From an uncultured Kiritimatiellota bacterium (GTDB lineage Bacteria > Verrucomicrobiota > Kiritimatiellia > RFP12 > UBA1067), in the NCBI GenBank assembly GCA_934643865.1, contig CAKUCX010000011.1, positions 1 through 64,000 on the forward strand: 64,000 nucleotides of DNA. Reading direction: 5' to 3'. The position numbers and the translations under genes are program-made. Under the pieces are notes generated by a model. That model was not told the DNA's origin. It made no database searches and saw only the letters and a program-made list of their open reading frames with translations. This document shows, in pieces, positions 1 to 7,863 of the stretch (position 1 is its first letter; the number at the start of each line of letters is the position of its first letter).

Positions 1-22
1 CGGGGGTGGCGGACGAGGGCAT

Positions 23-31
23 AGTGTACCA
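23..31 (-). promoter_or_regulatory. possible extended -10 box pointing out of the window
   Basis: The minus strand reads TGGTACACT, close to the extended -10 consensus seen throughout this window. A gene starting just beyond the left edge could use it, but no such gene is visible, so this is only suggestive. Confidence 0.25.
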
Positions 32-90
32 GATCCACGCGGCGCGCGCAAGGGGGAAACGGAAACTTTTTTCGGAAAATATCAAAACAG

Positions 91-125
91 CACAGGCGCC
101 GCCTCCGAGGGGGGCGGCGCCTGTG
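91..125 (-). terminator. Rho-independent terminator of the Gfo/Idh operon
   Basis: A perfect 13-bp inverted repeat (91-103 against 113-125) with a 9-nt loop lies 22 bp past the stop codon of the Gfo/Idh gene. On the minus strand it is followed by a U-rich run with two TTTT blocks (positions 76-88). It should end transcription of the operon that begins near 5.2 kb. Confidence 0.85.
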
Positions 126-147
126 CGGCATGCGGAGGCGCGTCCGG

Positions 148-1755
148 TTAGAACGCGAAGCCTTCGCGGATGACGGGCTTGACGAGCGTGTTCGCCTGGG
201 CGACGTCGAAGCGCTGCTTCGCGCTGCACCAGTTGAGCTTGCCCGGCACCTGCTGCGCCACCGTGCCCACGAGGATCGCCTCCATCATCGGGATGGAATA
301 GTCCACGTCGGAGTAGGCGAGGGAGTTGACGAGCGGCATCTTCGGGCCTTCGCCGCGAATCGCGCGCAGGAACTCGATGTAGTGGCCGTCCGCCGCGAGC
401 GAGGCGGCGCCCTGCCCCTTGCCGGACTCCATGCCGCCGGCGGCGGCGACGGCCGCGCAGCGCGGAATCGAAACCGGGACTGCCTTGCACGCCGGGTGGT
501 CCTTCGTGTTCTGCGCGATCTTCTCGCCATTGAGCGCGAAGAAGGCGTCCTGGCCGTAGTCGGCGCAGGAGCAGAGGATGCCCTTCGAGCCGACGATCAG
601 GCAACCCGTGCGCGGCACCTTGCCCTTGTACTGGGGCATCGCCACCACGGCCGGCATGAGGTCGGCGAGCTTCTTGTCGCCGTCCTTCTGCTGGTCGCCG
701 TCGTACCAGTAGAGCGTGACCTCGGGGAGCTTCGCGCCGGGGCGGACCTGCGACGTGCGCGCCGCGTAGGTGAGCTTCACCGTGGACTTCGTCGGGAACG
801 CAACGCCGTTCATCTCCTCGATCTGCGTGCATTCGGCGTTCAGCACCTTGCCGAGTTCCAACCCACGGTAGGGGAGGTTCATCGTGTGGCACGCCATGTC
901 GCCGAAGGCGCCCGCGCCGAAGTCGAGGAAGCCGCGCCAGTTGAAGGCGTGGAACACGCCCGTGTTGAAGCGGGCGGCCTGCGGCTCGGTCTTCTTGTCG
1001 TAGGGCTTGCGGTAGGGACGGCCGGCGGCCACGCCGAGCCAGGCGTTCCAGTCGAGCGTCGCCGGAACCGGCACGATCTCGCGCGTCGTCGCGGCCTTCA
1101 TGGCGGCGAAGCCCTGCGGCCAGATCGGGCGGTTCGTCCACACGTGGACTTCCTTGACGTCGCCGAGGATGCCGCTCTGGACGATCTCGACGTTGCGGCG
1201 GAAGCCGTCGCCCGCCGAGCCCTGGTTGCCCATCTGGCTCACGACGCCGTTCGCCTTGGCGGCCTTGAAGAACTCCTGCGCCTCCCAGAGCGTGCGCACG
1301 AGCGGCTTCTGCACGTAGACGTGCTTGCCCATCTTCATCGCGCGCACGGCAATGGCGGCGTGCATGTGGTCGGGCGTCGAGACGGTGACCGCGTCGAACT
1401 GCGCGCCCATCTTGTCGAACATCTCGCGGTAGTCCGTGAAGAACGGCACCTTCGTGGGGTCGAAGCAGAAGGTGGCGGGCAGCTTGCCCTTCTCCTTCTG
1501 GCCCTTGATGTTGCCGGCGGCCTGCGCGACCGTCGTGCGGTCCGGGTCGCAGAACGCGACGACCTCGGCGAGGCCGCTCTTGACCATCGGCATCCAGTCG
1601 CTAAAGCCCTTGCCCATCACGCCGCACACGGCGAGGCGGATCTTCTGCTGGCCCCGCCCGCAGGCGCTGCTGCAGCAGCCCGATCCGAGGATGGAGAACC
1701 CGGCCGCAAACGCGGTCGTTCCGAGGAAGCCCCTCCGATTCATCTGGAAACTCAT
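148..1755 (-). CDS. Tat-exported Gfo/Idh/MocA family oxidoreductase
   Basis: The 535-residue protein is an NAD(P)-dependent sugar or polyol dehydrogenase-like enzyme. It opens with a twin-arginine signal (R7-R8, RRGFLG) followed by a Cys pair at 27-28 that could be a lipobox. The Rossmann motif is at about residues 40-50 (LAVCGVMGKG). The family's EKP-like motif appears as Q149-K150-P151, so the usual Glu is replaced by Gln. The first ATG is preceded by AAAGGGA at good spacing. It is the last gene of an operon downstream of an ACS-type sugar-acid transporter, which suggests a role in carbohydrate or uronate metabolism. The substrate cannot be told from sequence. Extracytoplasmic Gfo/Idh proteins are common in Planctomycetes and Lentisphaerae-type bacteria. 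Confidence 0.88.
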   Translation of the reverse strand: MSFQMNRRGFLGTTAFAAGFSILGSGCCSSACGRGQQKIRLAVCGVMGKGFSDWMPMVKSGLAEVVAFCDPDRTTVAQAAGNIKGQKEKGKLPATFCFDPTKVPFFTDYREMFDKMGAQFDAVTVSTPDHMHAAIAVRAMKMGKHVYVQKPLVRTLWEAQEFFKAAKANGVVSQMGNQGSAGDGFRRNVEIVQSGILGDVKEVHVWTNRPIWPQGFAAMKAATTREIVPVPATLDWNAWLGVAAGRPYRKPYDKKTEPQAARFNTGVFHAFNWRGFLDFGAGAFGDMACHTMNLPYRGLELGKVLNAECTQIEEMNGVAFPTKSTVKLTYAARTSQVRPGAKLPEVTLYWYDGDQQKDGDKKLADLMPAVVAMPQYKGKVPRTGCLIVGSKGILCSCADYGQDAFFALNGEKIAQNTKDHPACKAVPVSIPRCAAVAAAGGMESGKGQGAASLAADGHYIEFLRAIRGEGPKMPLVNSLAYSDVDYSIPMMEAILVGTVAQQVPGKLNWCSAKQRFDVAQANTLVKPVIREGFAF

Positions 1756-1851
1756 CTGAACATCCCTTTCTCTAGGTTAGTGTGATAGGTGGGAGTTTAG
1801 CAGAACGGCGAACGCTCCGCAACCCTCCGCCCAAAGTTTCCGCCCGGCGGC

Positions 1852-3303
1852 CTACGCCTTGATCGGGCTGTACTTCGGCACGAGCGCCTTCATCAGGCAC
1901 CACGCGACGAGGTAGGCGACCGCGCAGCAGCAGAAGACGATCATGTACCCGGCGGGCTTGCCCGCGAAGCCGGCGAACGTGAACGCGCCCCCCTGCGCCT
2001 CCGCGTAGGTGAAGAGCGAACCGGCGCACTTGTTGATGACGAAGGAGCCGATGCCGCCCGCCATCGCGCCCATGCCCGTCACGGAGGCGATCGTCGACTT
2101 CGGGAACATGTCGCCCACCGTCGAGAAGATGTTCGCGCTCCACGCCTGGTGGCCCGCCGCCGCGAGGCCGATGAGGACCGCCGGGAACCACACGCTCACG
2201 CCCGCGAGCGGCTGCGTGACGAGCGCGGCGAGCGGGAAGAACGCGAAGATGAGCATCGCGCGCATCCGGCACATGTAGGGGTTGCCGCCCATCATCCCCC
2301 TGTTGATGAAGAACGTGGGGAGCTTGCAGCCGTAGATCGAGACGACCGTCACGATCAGGTAGAGCGTGAAGATGAGCGCCTGGCCCATGCCCGTCGTGGG
2401 GCCGTGGCCCTGCTCCTTGAAGTAGGCGGGAGCCCAGAAGAGGTAGAACCACCACACGCCGTCCGTGAAGAACTTGCCCACAATGAAGCTCCAGGTCTGG
2501 CGGTAGGCGAAGCATTTCAGGAACGGGATCGGCTGTTCTTCGGCGTGCGCCGCCTCGGGCTTCGCCGCCGCGTCGGCCTGTTCGTCCTGCGAGATGTACG
2601 CAAGCTCCGCCGCGTCCACGTGCTTCGAGGCCTGCGGCTTCGTGTAGAGCCACTGCCAGAAGAACATCCAGACGAACCCGGCGCCGCCGATGATGATGAA
2701 CGCCATCTCCCAGCCGCACCACTTCGCGAGCGGCGGGATCGTGAGCGGCGCGGCGAGCGCGCCCACCGAGGCGCCCGAGTTGAAGATCGACGTCGCGAAC
2801 GCGCGGTCCTTCTTCGGGAAGTACTCGGCCGTCACCTTGATGGCGGCGGGGAAGTTGCCGGCCTCGCCGAGCGCGAGGACGGCGCGGCAGGCGAGGAAGA
2901 GCCACACGGAGACGCCCGCGATCGCCGCCGCCGCCGCGCTGCCGGCCTCAACGGCGCGGAGGGCCGCGACGGACCCGATACCGTCCATGAACCAGCACGT
3001 CGCGATGCCGCACGCCGCGTGGAGGCATGCGCCGAGCGACCAGACGAAGATGGCCCACTGGTAGCCCTTCTTCGTGCCCATCCAGTCCACGAACTTGCCG
3101 GCGAAGAGGCAGGCCGTCGCGTAGATGAGCGAAAACCAGGCGGTGATCGTTCCGTAGTCGGCGTCCGTCCAGTGGAACTCGGGCTTGATGAAGTCGGGGA
3201 ACGTCAGGGACAACACCTGCCGGTCGAGGTAGTTCACCGTCGTCGCCACGAACAGCAGCGTACACATCACCCAGCGGAATCGCGTCATCTTCGTCTCGCT
3301 CAT
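1852..3303 (-). CDS. MFS transporter, ACS (hexuronate/anion:cation symporter) family
   Basis: The 483-residue protein is an inner-membrane permease with about 12 hydrophobic segments. The family signature NYLDRQVLS lies at residues 24-32 in the first helix and loop, as in ExuT-like hexuronate transporters. A hydrophilic stretch rich in Ala and Glu near the middle is the expected central cytoplasmic loop. The start overlaps the stop of the DtxR-like gene by 4 bp, showing translational coupling. Transport of a uronate or similar organic anion is inferred from the family, and pairing with the downstream oxidoreductase supports a sugar-acid uptake and oxidation role. Confidence 0.88.
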   Translation of the reverse strand: MSETKMTRFRWVMCTLLFVATTVNYLDRQVLSLTFPDFIKPEFHWTDADYGTITAWFSLIYATACLFAGKFVDWMGTKKGYQWAIFVWSLGACLHAACGIATCWFMDGIGSVAALRAVEAGSAAAAAIAGVSVWLFLACRAVLALGEAGNFPAAIKVTAEYFPKKDRAFATSIFNSGASVGALAAPLTIPPLAKWCGWEMAFIIIGGAGFVWMFFWQWLYTKPQASKHVDAAELAYISQDEQADAAAKPEAAHAEEQPIPFLKCFAYRQTWSFIVGKFFTDGVWWFYLFWAPAYFKEQGHGPTTGMGQALIFTLYLIVTVVSIYGCKLPTFFINRGMMGGNPYMCRMRAMLIFAFFPLAALVTQPLAGVSVWFPAVLIGLAAAGHQAWSANIFSTVGDMFPKSTIASVTGMGAMAGGIGSFVINKCAGSLFTYAEAQGGAFTFAGFAGKPAGYMIVFCCCAVAYLVAWCLMKALVPKYSPIKA

Positions 3304-3713
3304 TTTCCCGTTCCCTTCTTCGCGGCGGTTTTCGCCGTCTTCGTCCTTGCGGTTGCGTTCTTGCCCAGAAAGTCCTGCACACGCTCCATCGTCTCGGCAC
3401 TGAGGATGTGTTCCATCAGGCAGGCGTCCTTCTCGGCGGTCTCGTCGCGCACGCCGAGCTTCAGCAGGAACGCCTTCAGCACTCTGTGGCGGCCCAGCAC
3501 GTGCGCGGCGACGCGCGCGCCCTTCTCCGTCAGCTCGATGTTGCCGTAGGGCTCCTGCGTCGCAAGGCCGAGCTTCTTCAGCTCGCCGATCGCCTTCACC
3601 ACGCTCGGCATCTTGACGTGGAGCGCGAGCGCCACGTCCCGCACGCGCGCGACGCCCTTCGCGCGGATGAGGACGTGGATTCCCTCCAGGTAGTCTTCAA
3701 GCGACTTCGTCAT
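3300..3713 (-). CDS. DtxR/MntR-family metal-dependent transcriptional regulator
   Basis: The 137-residue protein has an N-terminal winged helix (about residues 8-60). A dimerisation region follows with the family pattern R-H-R then D-A-C-L-M-E-H, which supplies the His, Glu/Asp and Cys/Met ligands for Mn or Fe. It lacks the C-terminal SH3-like domain, like MntR. The Lys-rich tail (TARTKTAKTAAKKG) is an unusual extension. It overlaps the genes on both sides by 4 bp, so it is co-translated with ParA and the MFS transporter. What it regulates is unknown, and no metal transporter is adjacent. Confidence 0.85.
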   Translation of the reverse strand: MTKSLEDYLEGIHVLIRAKGVARVRDVALALHVKMPSVVKAIGELKKLGLATQEPYGNIELTEKGARVAAHVLGRHRVLKAFLLKLGVRDETAEKDACLMEHILSAETMERVQDFLGKNATARTKTAKTAAKKGTGK

Positions 3714-4519
3714 GGCACTTCAGGCGCTTCGCGCGTCGGGTTGCGCCGCATGAACTCCTTCGCGAAGGCGCGGTAGGCTTCGGCGCCGCGGCAGGAGGGG
3801 TCGTAGAAGACGACGGGCTGGCCGTAGCTCGGCGCCTCGCTCGTGCGCACGTTGCGCGGGATCATCGTCTCGAAAACCTTGTCGCCGAAGTGTTCGCGCA
3901 CCTCCGCGATGACGTCCTGGGAGAGGCGCGTGTTCGCGCTCACCATCGTCATGAGGATGCCGTTCATCTCCAGCGCGGGGTTCGCGCCGTTCGCCTTCAG
4001 GCGCGCGATGAGGTCCTGCATGACGCCCAGACCCTCCAGCGCGTAGTACTCGGCCTGCATCGGCACGAGGATGCCGTCCGCCGCCGCGAGCGTCGCCGTC
4101 ATGAGGATGCCGAGCGAGGGCGGGCAGTCGAGGAGGATGTAGTCGAAGACGTTCGCGTCGCGGATCGCCTGCAGGACGTTCCGCACGACCTGCAGGCGGT
4201 CGGGGCGCTGCGCGAGGTCGATCTCGCTGCCGGAGAGGTTGACCTCGGAGGGGATGACGTTGAGGTTCTCGTAGGGCGTGGGCTGGATCATGTCCGCGAT
4301 CTGCTGCCGCCCGACGAGGCAGGGGTAGAGGGACACCCCGTCCTGCGGCTGGAGGCCGAGCCCCGTCGTCGCGTTCGCCTGCGGGTCGAGGTCGATGACG
4401 AGCGCCGTGCGGCGCAGCTTCGAGAGCGCCGCCGCCAGGTTCACGACCGTCGTCGTCTTGCCCACGCCGCCCTTCTGGTTGGCGACCGCCACCACCCGCG
4501 TCCTGATTGTCGTCTCCAT
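3710..4519 (-). CDS. ParA/Soj family chromosome-partitioning ATPase
   Basis: The 269-residue protein is a deviant Walker-type ATPase. Walker A is KGGVGKTT at residues 16-23, the A' motif DLDPQAN is near 43-49, and a second Asp-rich motif (LLDCPPSLG) is mid-protein. It should bind DNA non-specifically when ATP-bound and act in chromosome segregation or protein positioning. No parB is adjacent. Instead the upstream gene encodes an unknown protein 3 bp away and the downstream gene is a DtxR-like regulator. It could therefore be an orphan ParA or a true Soj whose ParB lies elsewhere. Confidence 0.92.
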   Translation of the reverse strand: METTIRTRVVAVANQKGGVGKTTTVVNLAAALSKLRRTALVIDLDPQANATTGLGLQPQDGVSLYPCLVGRQQIADMIQPTPYENLNVIPSEVNLSGSEIDLAQRPDRLQVVRNVLQAIRDANVFDYILLDCPPSLGILMTATLAAADGILVPMQAEYYALEGLGVMQDLIARLKANGANPALEMNGILMTMVSANTRLSQDVIAEVREHFGDKVFETMIPRNVRTSEAPSYGQPVVFYDPSCRGAEAYRAFAKEFMRRNPTREAPEVP

Positions 4520-4522
4520 CTC

Positions 4523-5224
4523 CTACGCGCGCCTCACAAGTTTGAAGAACCGGTCCTGATACCGCTCGAAGACGCCCTTCCTGCGCAGGAACGCGCCGAG
4601 TTCCTTCACGAGCCGGGGGTCTGCCTGCGCCTTCGCGAAGGCCGCCTCCACCTCGACCTGAAGCCCAGGCGCGAGGAGGTCAAGCGCCGCGCGGCGCTCG
4701 GCCTCCTCGAACTCGCGCACGTTGACGGGCGCGGAGGCGTTCACGTGCAGCCAGAAGAAATGGACGAGCGACACGTCCCACGGCTCGTCGACGCCCTGGA
4801 TGATCGCCGCGAACGCATCGTCCGCCTCCACGACGTCCGCCACGACGCGCGCCGTCACCGCCTCCATCGAATCCGTCACGACCTGTTCGGAGAACGCCTC
4901 CTGCGAGAGGCGGTAGCCGTACTGGAGGATGCGGATCGCGTCGCGGTGCTGCCGGAGAAAGTCGAGATACCGCCGCGCCTGCTCGCCGAAGCCCTCAAGA
5001 TTGTTCCGCTCGGCATACGCCTCCGGCGTGAGGATCGCCGGCTTGCGGGCCTCCAGCCGCCCCTCCCGCACGCGGACCTTGCCGGGGTCGTCCGGCAGCT
5101 CCGCGAGATGCCGGTAGTTGATGCGCGTCTCGCCGAACGTCTCAAGGGCGCGCGACGGCGCGCGCACCACCTTTGTGTGGCACGCGGCATACCAGAAATC
5201 AAACGACTTTCTCCCCTGGCGCAT
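4523..5224 (-). CDS. conserved-looking protein of unknown function upstream of parA
   Basis: The 233-residue protein is not recognised. It is soluble, has no signal peptide, and is rich in Arg, Glu and Ala with helical character in the second half. Stretches such as VSLVHFFWLHVNASAPVN look well ordered. It is the first gene of the parA operon. An extended -10 box lies only 8 nt before its ATG, so the mRNA is probably leaderless. Its position suggests a partner of ParA, but that is inference from context only. Confidence 0.75.
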   Translation of the reverse strand: MRQGRKSFDFWYAACHTKVVRAPSRALETFGETRINYRHLAELPDDPGKVRVREGRLEARKPAILTPEAYAERNNLEGFGEQARRYLDFLRQHRDAIRILQYGYRLSQEAFSEQVVTDSMEAVTARVVADVVEADDAFAAIIQGVDEPWDVSLVHFFWLHVNASAPVNVREFEEAERRAALDLLAPGLQVEVEAAFAKAQADPRLVKELGAFLRRKGVFERYQDRFFKLVRRA

Positions 5225-5232
5225 GTCCGCCC

Positions 5233-5241
5233 ATGATAGCA
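5233..5241 (-). promoter_or_regulatory. extended -10 promoter of the parA operon (leaderless type)
   Basis: The minus strand reads TGCTATCAT, with 8 nt between the hexamer and the ATG at 5224. Transcription should start at or next to the start codon. Confidence 0.6.
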
Positions 5242-5293
5242 GATATCAGGGGCGGAAACAAGGCCGAATGTGGCGCACCGCGCCCTCGCGCCA

Positions 5294-6001
5294 TCAGTAC
5301 ACGGCGCACAGGGCGACGCTGCAGGCAAGCCCGCCGTCGGCCGAGGCACCGAGGCGCGCGGCGAGCGCATGCGCCTCGCGCGCGAGGTCCTTCCCGGAAA
5401 GCGCGCGGATGCCCGCCCGGCGCAGATAGCGCAGGCCCTTTCGATGGGCGCGGCGCGCGCAGGCGGAGCCCGCCGCCGCCGCCTGGCCGAGCGCGGCGAC
5501 GTTGCGCGCGCTGAGAAGCGGATTCGCCCAGCCCCCTTCCGCGTTCTGCTCCCGCACAAGCGCCTCCACGGCGGCGTCGAGCGCGCGCGGCGCCGCAGAG
5601 GGGTCCCGGGCGAGGACGGTGACGGCAAAGGCCTGCACGTAGGGCGCCGCCGACGAGGCCGTGAACGTGCCGTCCGGGCGCTGGTAGGCGACGAGGCGCG
5701 CCGCGCCGCCTGCGGCGGCCGGGCGCAGAAGCGCGGAGACGAGCGCGCAGACGAGCGCGAGCCCTGCGGCGATCGGCAGCGCCGCCGCGAGGCGGGAGAG
5801 CCCCCTCCAGAAGAGCCCCCGGGGGAGGGGGCGGGCCTCGGCGGCGCGCACGGCCGCCATGACGTCCCCGGTGAAGTCGGCCGACGCCTGCGCCTGCGGC
5901 GCGGCACGCAGCGCGGCGACGAACGCGGCCATCTCCGCGTCCAGTCCCTCCGGCGCGCGCGCGGCGGCGTCCTTCTTCCTTTCCCTTCCGCTTTCCTTCA
6001 T
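5294..6001 (-). CDS. membrane anti-sigma-like protein with a prenyltransferase/terpene-cyclase-type C-terminal region
   Basis: The 235-residue protein has a cytoplasmic N-terminus of about 65 residues, one transmembrane helix (roughly 70-92) and an outer domain. Its start overlaps the stop of the ECF sigma gene by 4 bp (ATGA), the usual arrangement of an anti-sigma factor. The outer domain contains two motifs like the alpha-alpha repeats of prenyltransferase/squalene-cyclase folds: YQRPDGTF and QNAEGGW. That pairing is unusual. No zinc-binding HxxxCxxC motif of ZAS anti-sigma factors is visible. Function as the regulator of the adjacent sigma factor is inferred from context. Confidence 0.7.
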   Translation of the reverse strand: MKESGRERKKDAAARAPEGLDAEMAAFVAALRAAPQAQASADFTGDVMAAVRAAEARPLPRGLFWRGLSRLAAALPIAAGLALVCALVSALLRPAAAGGAARLVAYQRPDGTFTASSAAPYVQAFAVTVLARDPSAAPRALDAAVEALVREQNAEGGWANPLLSARNVAALGQAAAAGSACARRAHRKGLRYLRRAGIRALSGKDLAREAHALAARLGASADGGLACSVALCAVY

Positions 6002-6528
6002 GACAAGAACTCCTTCAACTTCCTGAGCGCATGGAACATGCGCGACTTCACCGTCCCGACCGGGATCCCGAGGACTTCGCCCACGTCCGCGTAGGGAAGG
6101 CCCTGGAAGACGCCCAACTCGACGACGTCCCGCAGGGCGGGCGAAAGCCGCGCGACCGCCTGCCGAACGGCCTCGCCGTCGACGGCGCGCGCGGACGCCC
6201 GAACGTCCGCGCGCACCTCCGCCTCGTGCGCAAAGCCCGCGACAAGCCCCGCCCGGCGGCCCTCGGCGCGGAAGAAGTCCACGGCCTCCTGCCCTGCGAG
6301 GAGGAACAGGAACGTCGTGAACTTCGCCTGCGGCCCGTACCGCGAACGATACTTCCAGAGCCGCAGAAACGTCCGCTGCGCGAGATCCTGCCCGTCTCCG
6401 TATGAAACGCCCTTGCGCAGGAAAAAGTTCAGCAGAGCGTTTTTATGGCGTTCAACGATCTCCGCGAAGGCTTCCTCGCGCCCCGCCGCCGCGAGGGCCA
6501 TCAGTTCCGTGTCGCGCAGGTCCTTCAC
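5998..6528 (-). CDS. ECF-type RNA polymerase sigma factor
   Basis: The 176-residue protein has the two conserved sigma-70 domains of the extracytoplasmic function group. Sigma-2 is at about residues 10-80 (DLAQRTFLRLWKY is the -10 recognition and core-binding part). Sigma-4 is at about 120-172, ending in the HTH with VGTVKSRMFHALRKLK. It lies 10 bp downstream of a TPR lipoprotein gene and is coupled to the downstream membrane protein by a 4-bp overlap. It probably directs a small envelope-related regulon. No target promoter can be named from sequence alone. Confidence 0.92.
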   Translation of the reverse strand: MKDLRDTELMALAAAGREEAFAEIVERHKNALLNFFLRKGVSYGDGQDLAQRTFLRLWKYRSRYGPQAKFTTFLFLLAGQEAVDFFRAEGRRAGLVAGFAHEAEVRADVRASARAVDGEAVRQAVARLSPALRDVVELGVFQGLPYADVGEVLGIPVGTVKSRMFHALRKLKEFLS

Positions 6529-6538
6529 GCCCGCCCGC

Positions 6539-7681
6539 TTACTTCACGTCCGCGCGGTAGGCTTTCCAGGCCTCGGCCTGCCGGGTCTTCCCGGCCTTCA
6601 GGAGGGAGGCGATCAGCAGGTCGAGCGCCGTGCGGTTCTCGGGGTCGTGCGCGACGGCGCGGTCCATGATCTGAACGGCCGTGCTCCACCGCCGGTTCGC
6701 GTAGGCGAGGCGCGCCGCCGCGAGATAGTAGTCCTGGCGCGCGGGGCGTTGGTCGATGGCGGCGCGATAGGCCGCAAGGGCCTTGTCGACGCCCGCCTCC
6801 GTCTTGTCGTTGAGCGCGACGAGCATCGCATAGCGCGCCGCCGCGGTCTCGGAGAAGGGGTCGGCCGCGAAGGCCGCCGCGAACTTCTTGATTGCGGCGC
6901 GGATCATTTTCTTCTTCTGCAGCTGCTCGCCCTCCTCGAACAGCTTCGCCGCCGCCGCCGGGTCCCGCGTCGCGGCGCCGGGCTTCGCCGCCGCCGCCGC
7001 CCGCAGGGCGTTCCGCAACGCGGGGATGACCTCGCGGCTGAGCTTCTGCGTACGCGCCTCGCGCGGATCCGAGAAGCGCGCGGCCATCTCGAACTGCTCC
7101 AGCGCGGCCTCACTGAAGCGGAACGTGTCGCGCGAGAGGACGCCGAGGTGGTACCAGGCGGCCGCGCTGCGGCGGTCGAGGCGCATCGCGCGCAGGAACG
7201 AAATGCGCGCCGCGTCGCAGGCGTCCTGCGCCAGCTCGACGACACCGCGCCCGACGAGCGCCTCGCTGCGCAGGGCGGCGGGAAGCGTCTTCTCGGCCGC
7301 GACGGCGGCAAAGGAGGCCTTCGCCCGCGCGTAGTCCTTCTTCAGGTAGGCGACCTGCCCGTCCACGAGGCGCGCCTCGGCGGAGTCGGGGCGGAGCGCG
7401 CAGGCCTCCTGCACGGCGCGGTCCGCCGCCGCGACCTCGCCCTGGCGGAGGTACGCCAGCGCCAGCTGCACGCGCGCTTCGAGGTTCGTCGGGCAGACGC
7501 GCGCCGCCGCCTCAAACGCCTCGACCGCGCCGCGCACGTCCTGCGCCTCAAGGGCTGCGCGCCCCTTCGCGACGGCGGCGGAGCCGTCGTCCGGCGGCGC
7601 GGCGCGCCCCGCCCCCTTGCCGCATCCCGCCGCGAGCAGCAGGGACGCGGCCAGGAACATCATGTAGGTCTGTGTTCTCAT
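6539..7681 (-). CDS. TPR-repeat lipoprotein
   Basis: The 380-residue protein has a signal peptide with lipobox LAAGC (Cys at about residue 20). It is followed by at least six tetratricopeptide-like helix pairs spread over the whole chain, for example the unit beginning AAAWYHLGVLSRDTFRFSEA. It should be a periplasmic or outer-membrane-anchored scaffold. AGGAGG lies upstream of the ATG. It heads the sigma/anti-sigma genes on the same strand, and the 8-bp repeat array lies immediately upstream. No TGxTATAAT-type promoter is seen in between, so transcription may come through from apgM. Confidence 0.82.
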   Translation of the reverse strand: MRTQTYMMFLAASLLLAAGCGKGAGRAAPPDDGSAAVAKGRAALEAQDVRGAVEAFEAAARVCPTNLEARVQLALAYLRQGEVAAADRAVQEACALRPDSAEARLVDGQVAYLKKDYARAKASFAAVAAEKTLPAALRSEALVGRGVVELAQDACDAARISFLRAMRLDRRSAAAWYHLGVLSRDTFRFSEAALEQFEMAARFSDPREARTQKLSREVIPALRNALRAAAAAKPGAATRDPAAAAKLFEEGEQLQKKKMIRAAIKKFAAAFAADPFSETAAARYAMLVALNDKTEAGVDKALAAYRAAIDQRPARQDYYLAAARLAYANRRWSTAVQIMDRAVAHDPENRTALDLLIASLLKAGKTRQAEAWKAYRADVK

Positions 7682-7703
7682 GGGACTTCACGCCTCCTGA
7701 AAC

Positions 7704-7863
7704 TTAACCCTTAACCACTTAATCACTTAACCACTTAACTACTTAAACACTTAAACACTACTTAACTACTTAACCACTACTTAACCACTTAACTACTTAA
7801 ACACTACTTAACTACTCAACTACTTAACTACTTAACTACTTAACCACTTAATCACTTAACTAC
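7704..7863. repeat. array 1 of a degenerate 8-bp repeat (TTAAnnAC)
   Basis: Eighteen 8-bp units follow one another: TTAACTAC, TTAACCAC, TTAATCAC or TTAAACAC, plus one TCAACTAC. There is one 7-mer at the left end and three TAC insertions (7759, 7778, 7805). On the minus strand the units read GTAGTTAA or GTGGTTAA. The TAG stop codon of apgM (7860-7862) lies inside the outermost unit. The array fills almost the whole gap between apgM and the TPR lipoprotein gene and is strikingly AT-rich in a GC-rich genome. Confidence 0.95.

Noticed and set aside
7704..7863. CRISPR array
   Set aside because: Units are 8 bp with no spacers and no cas genes are nearby.
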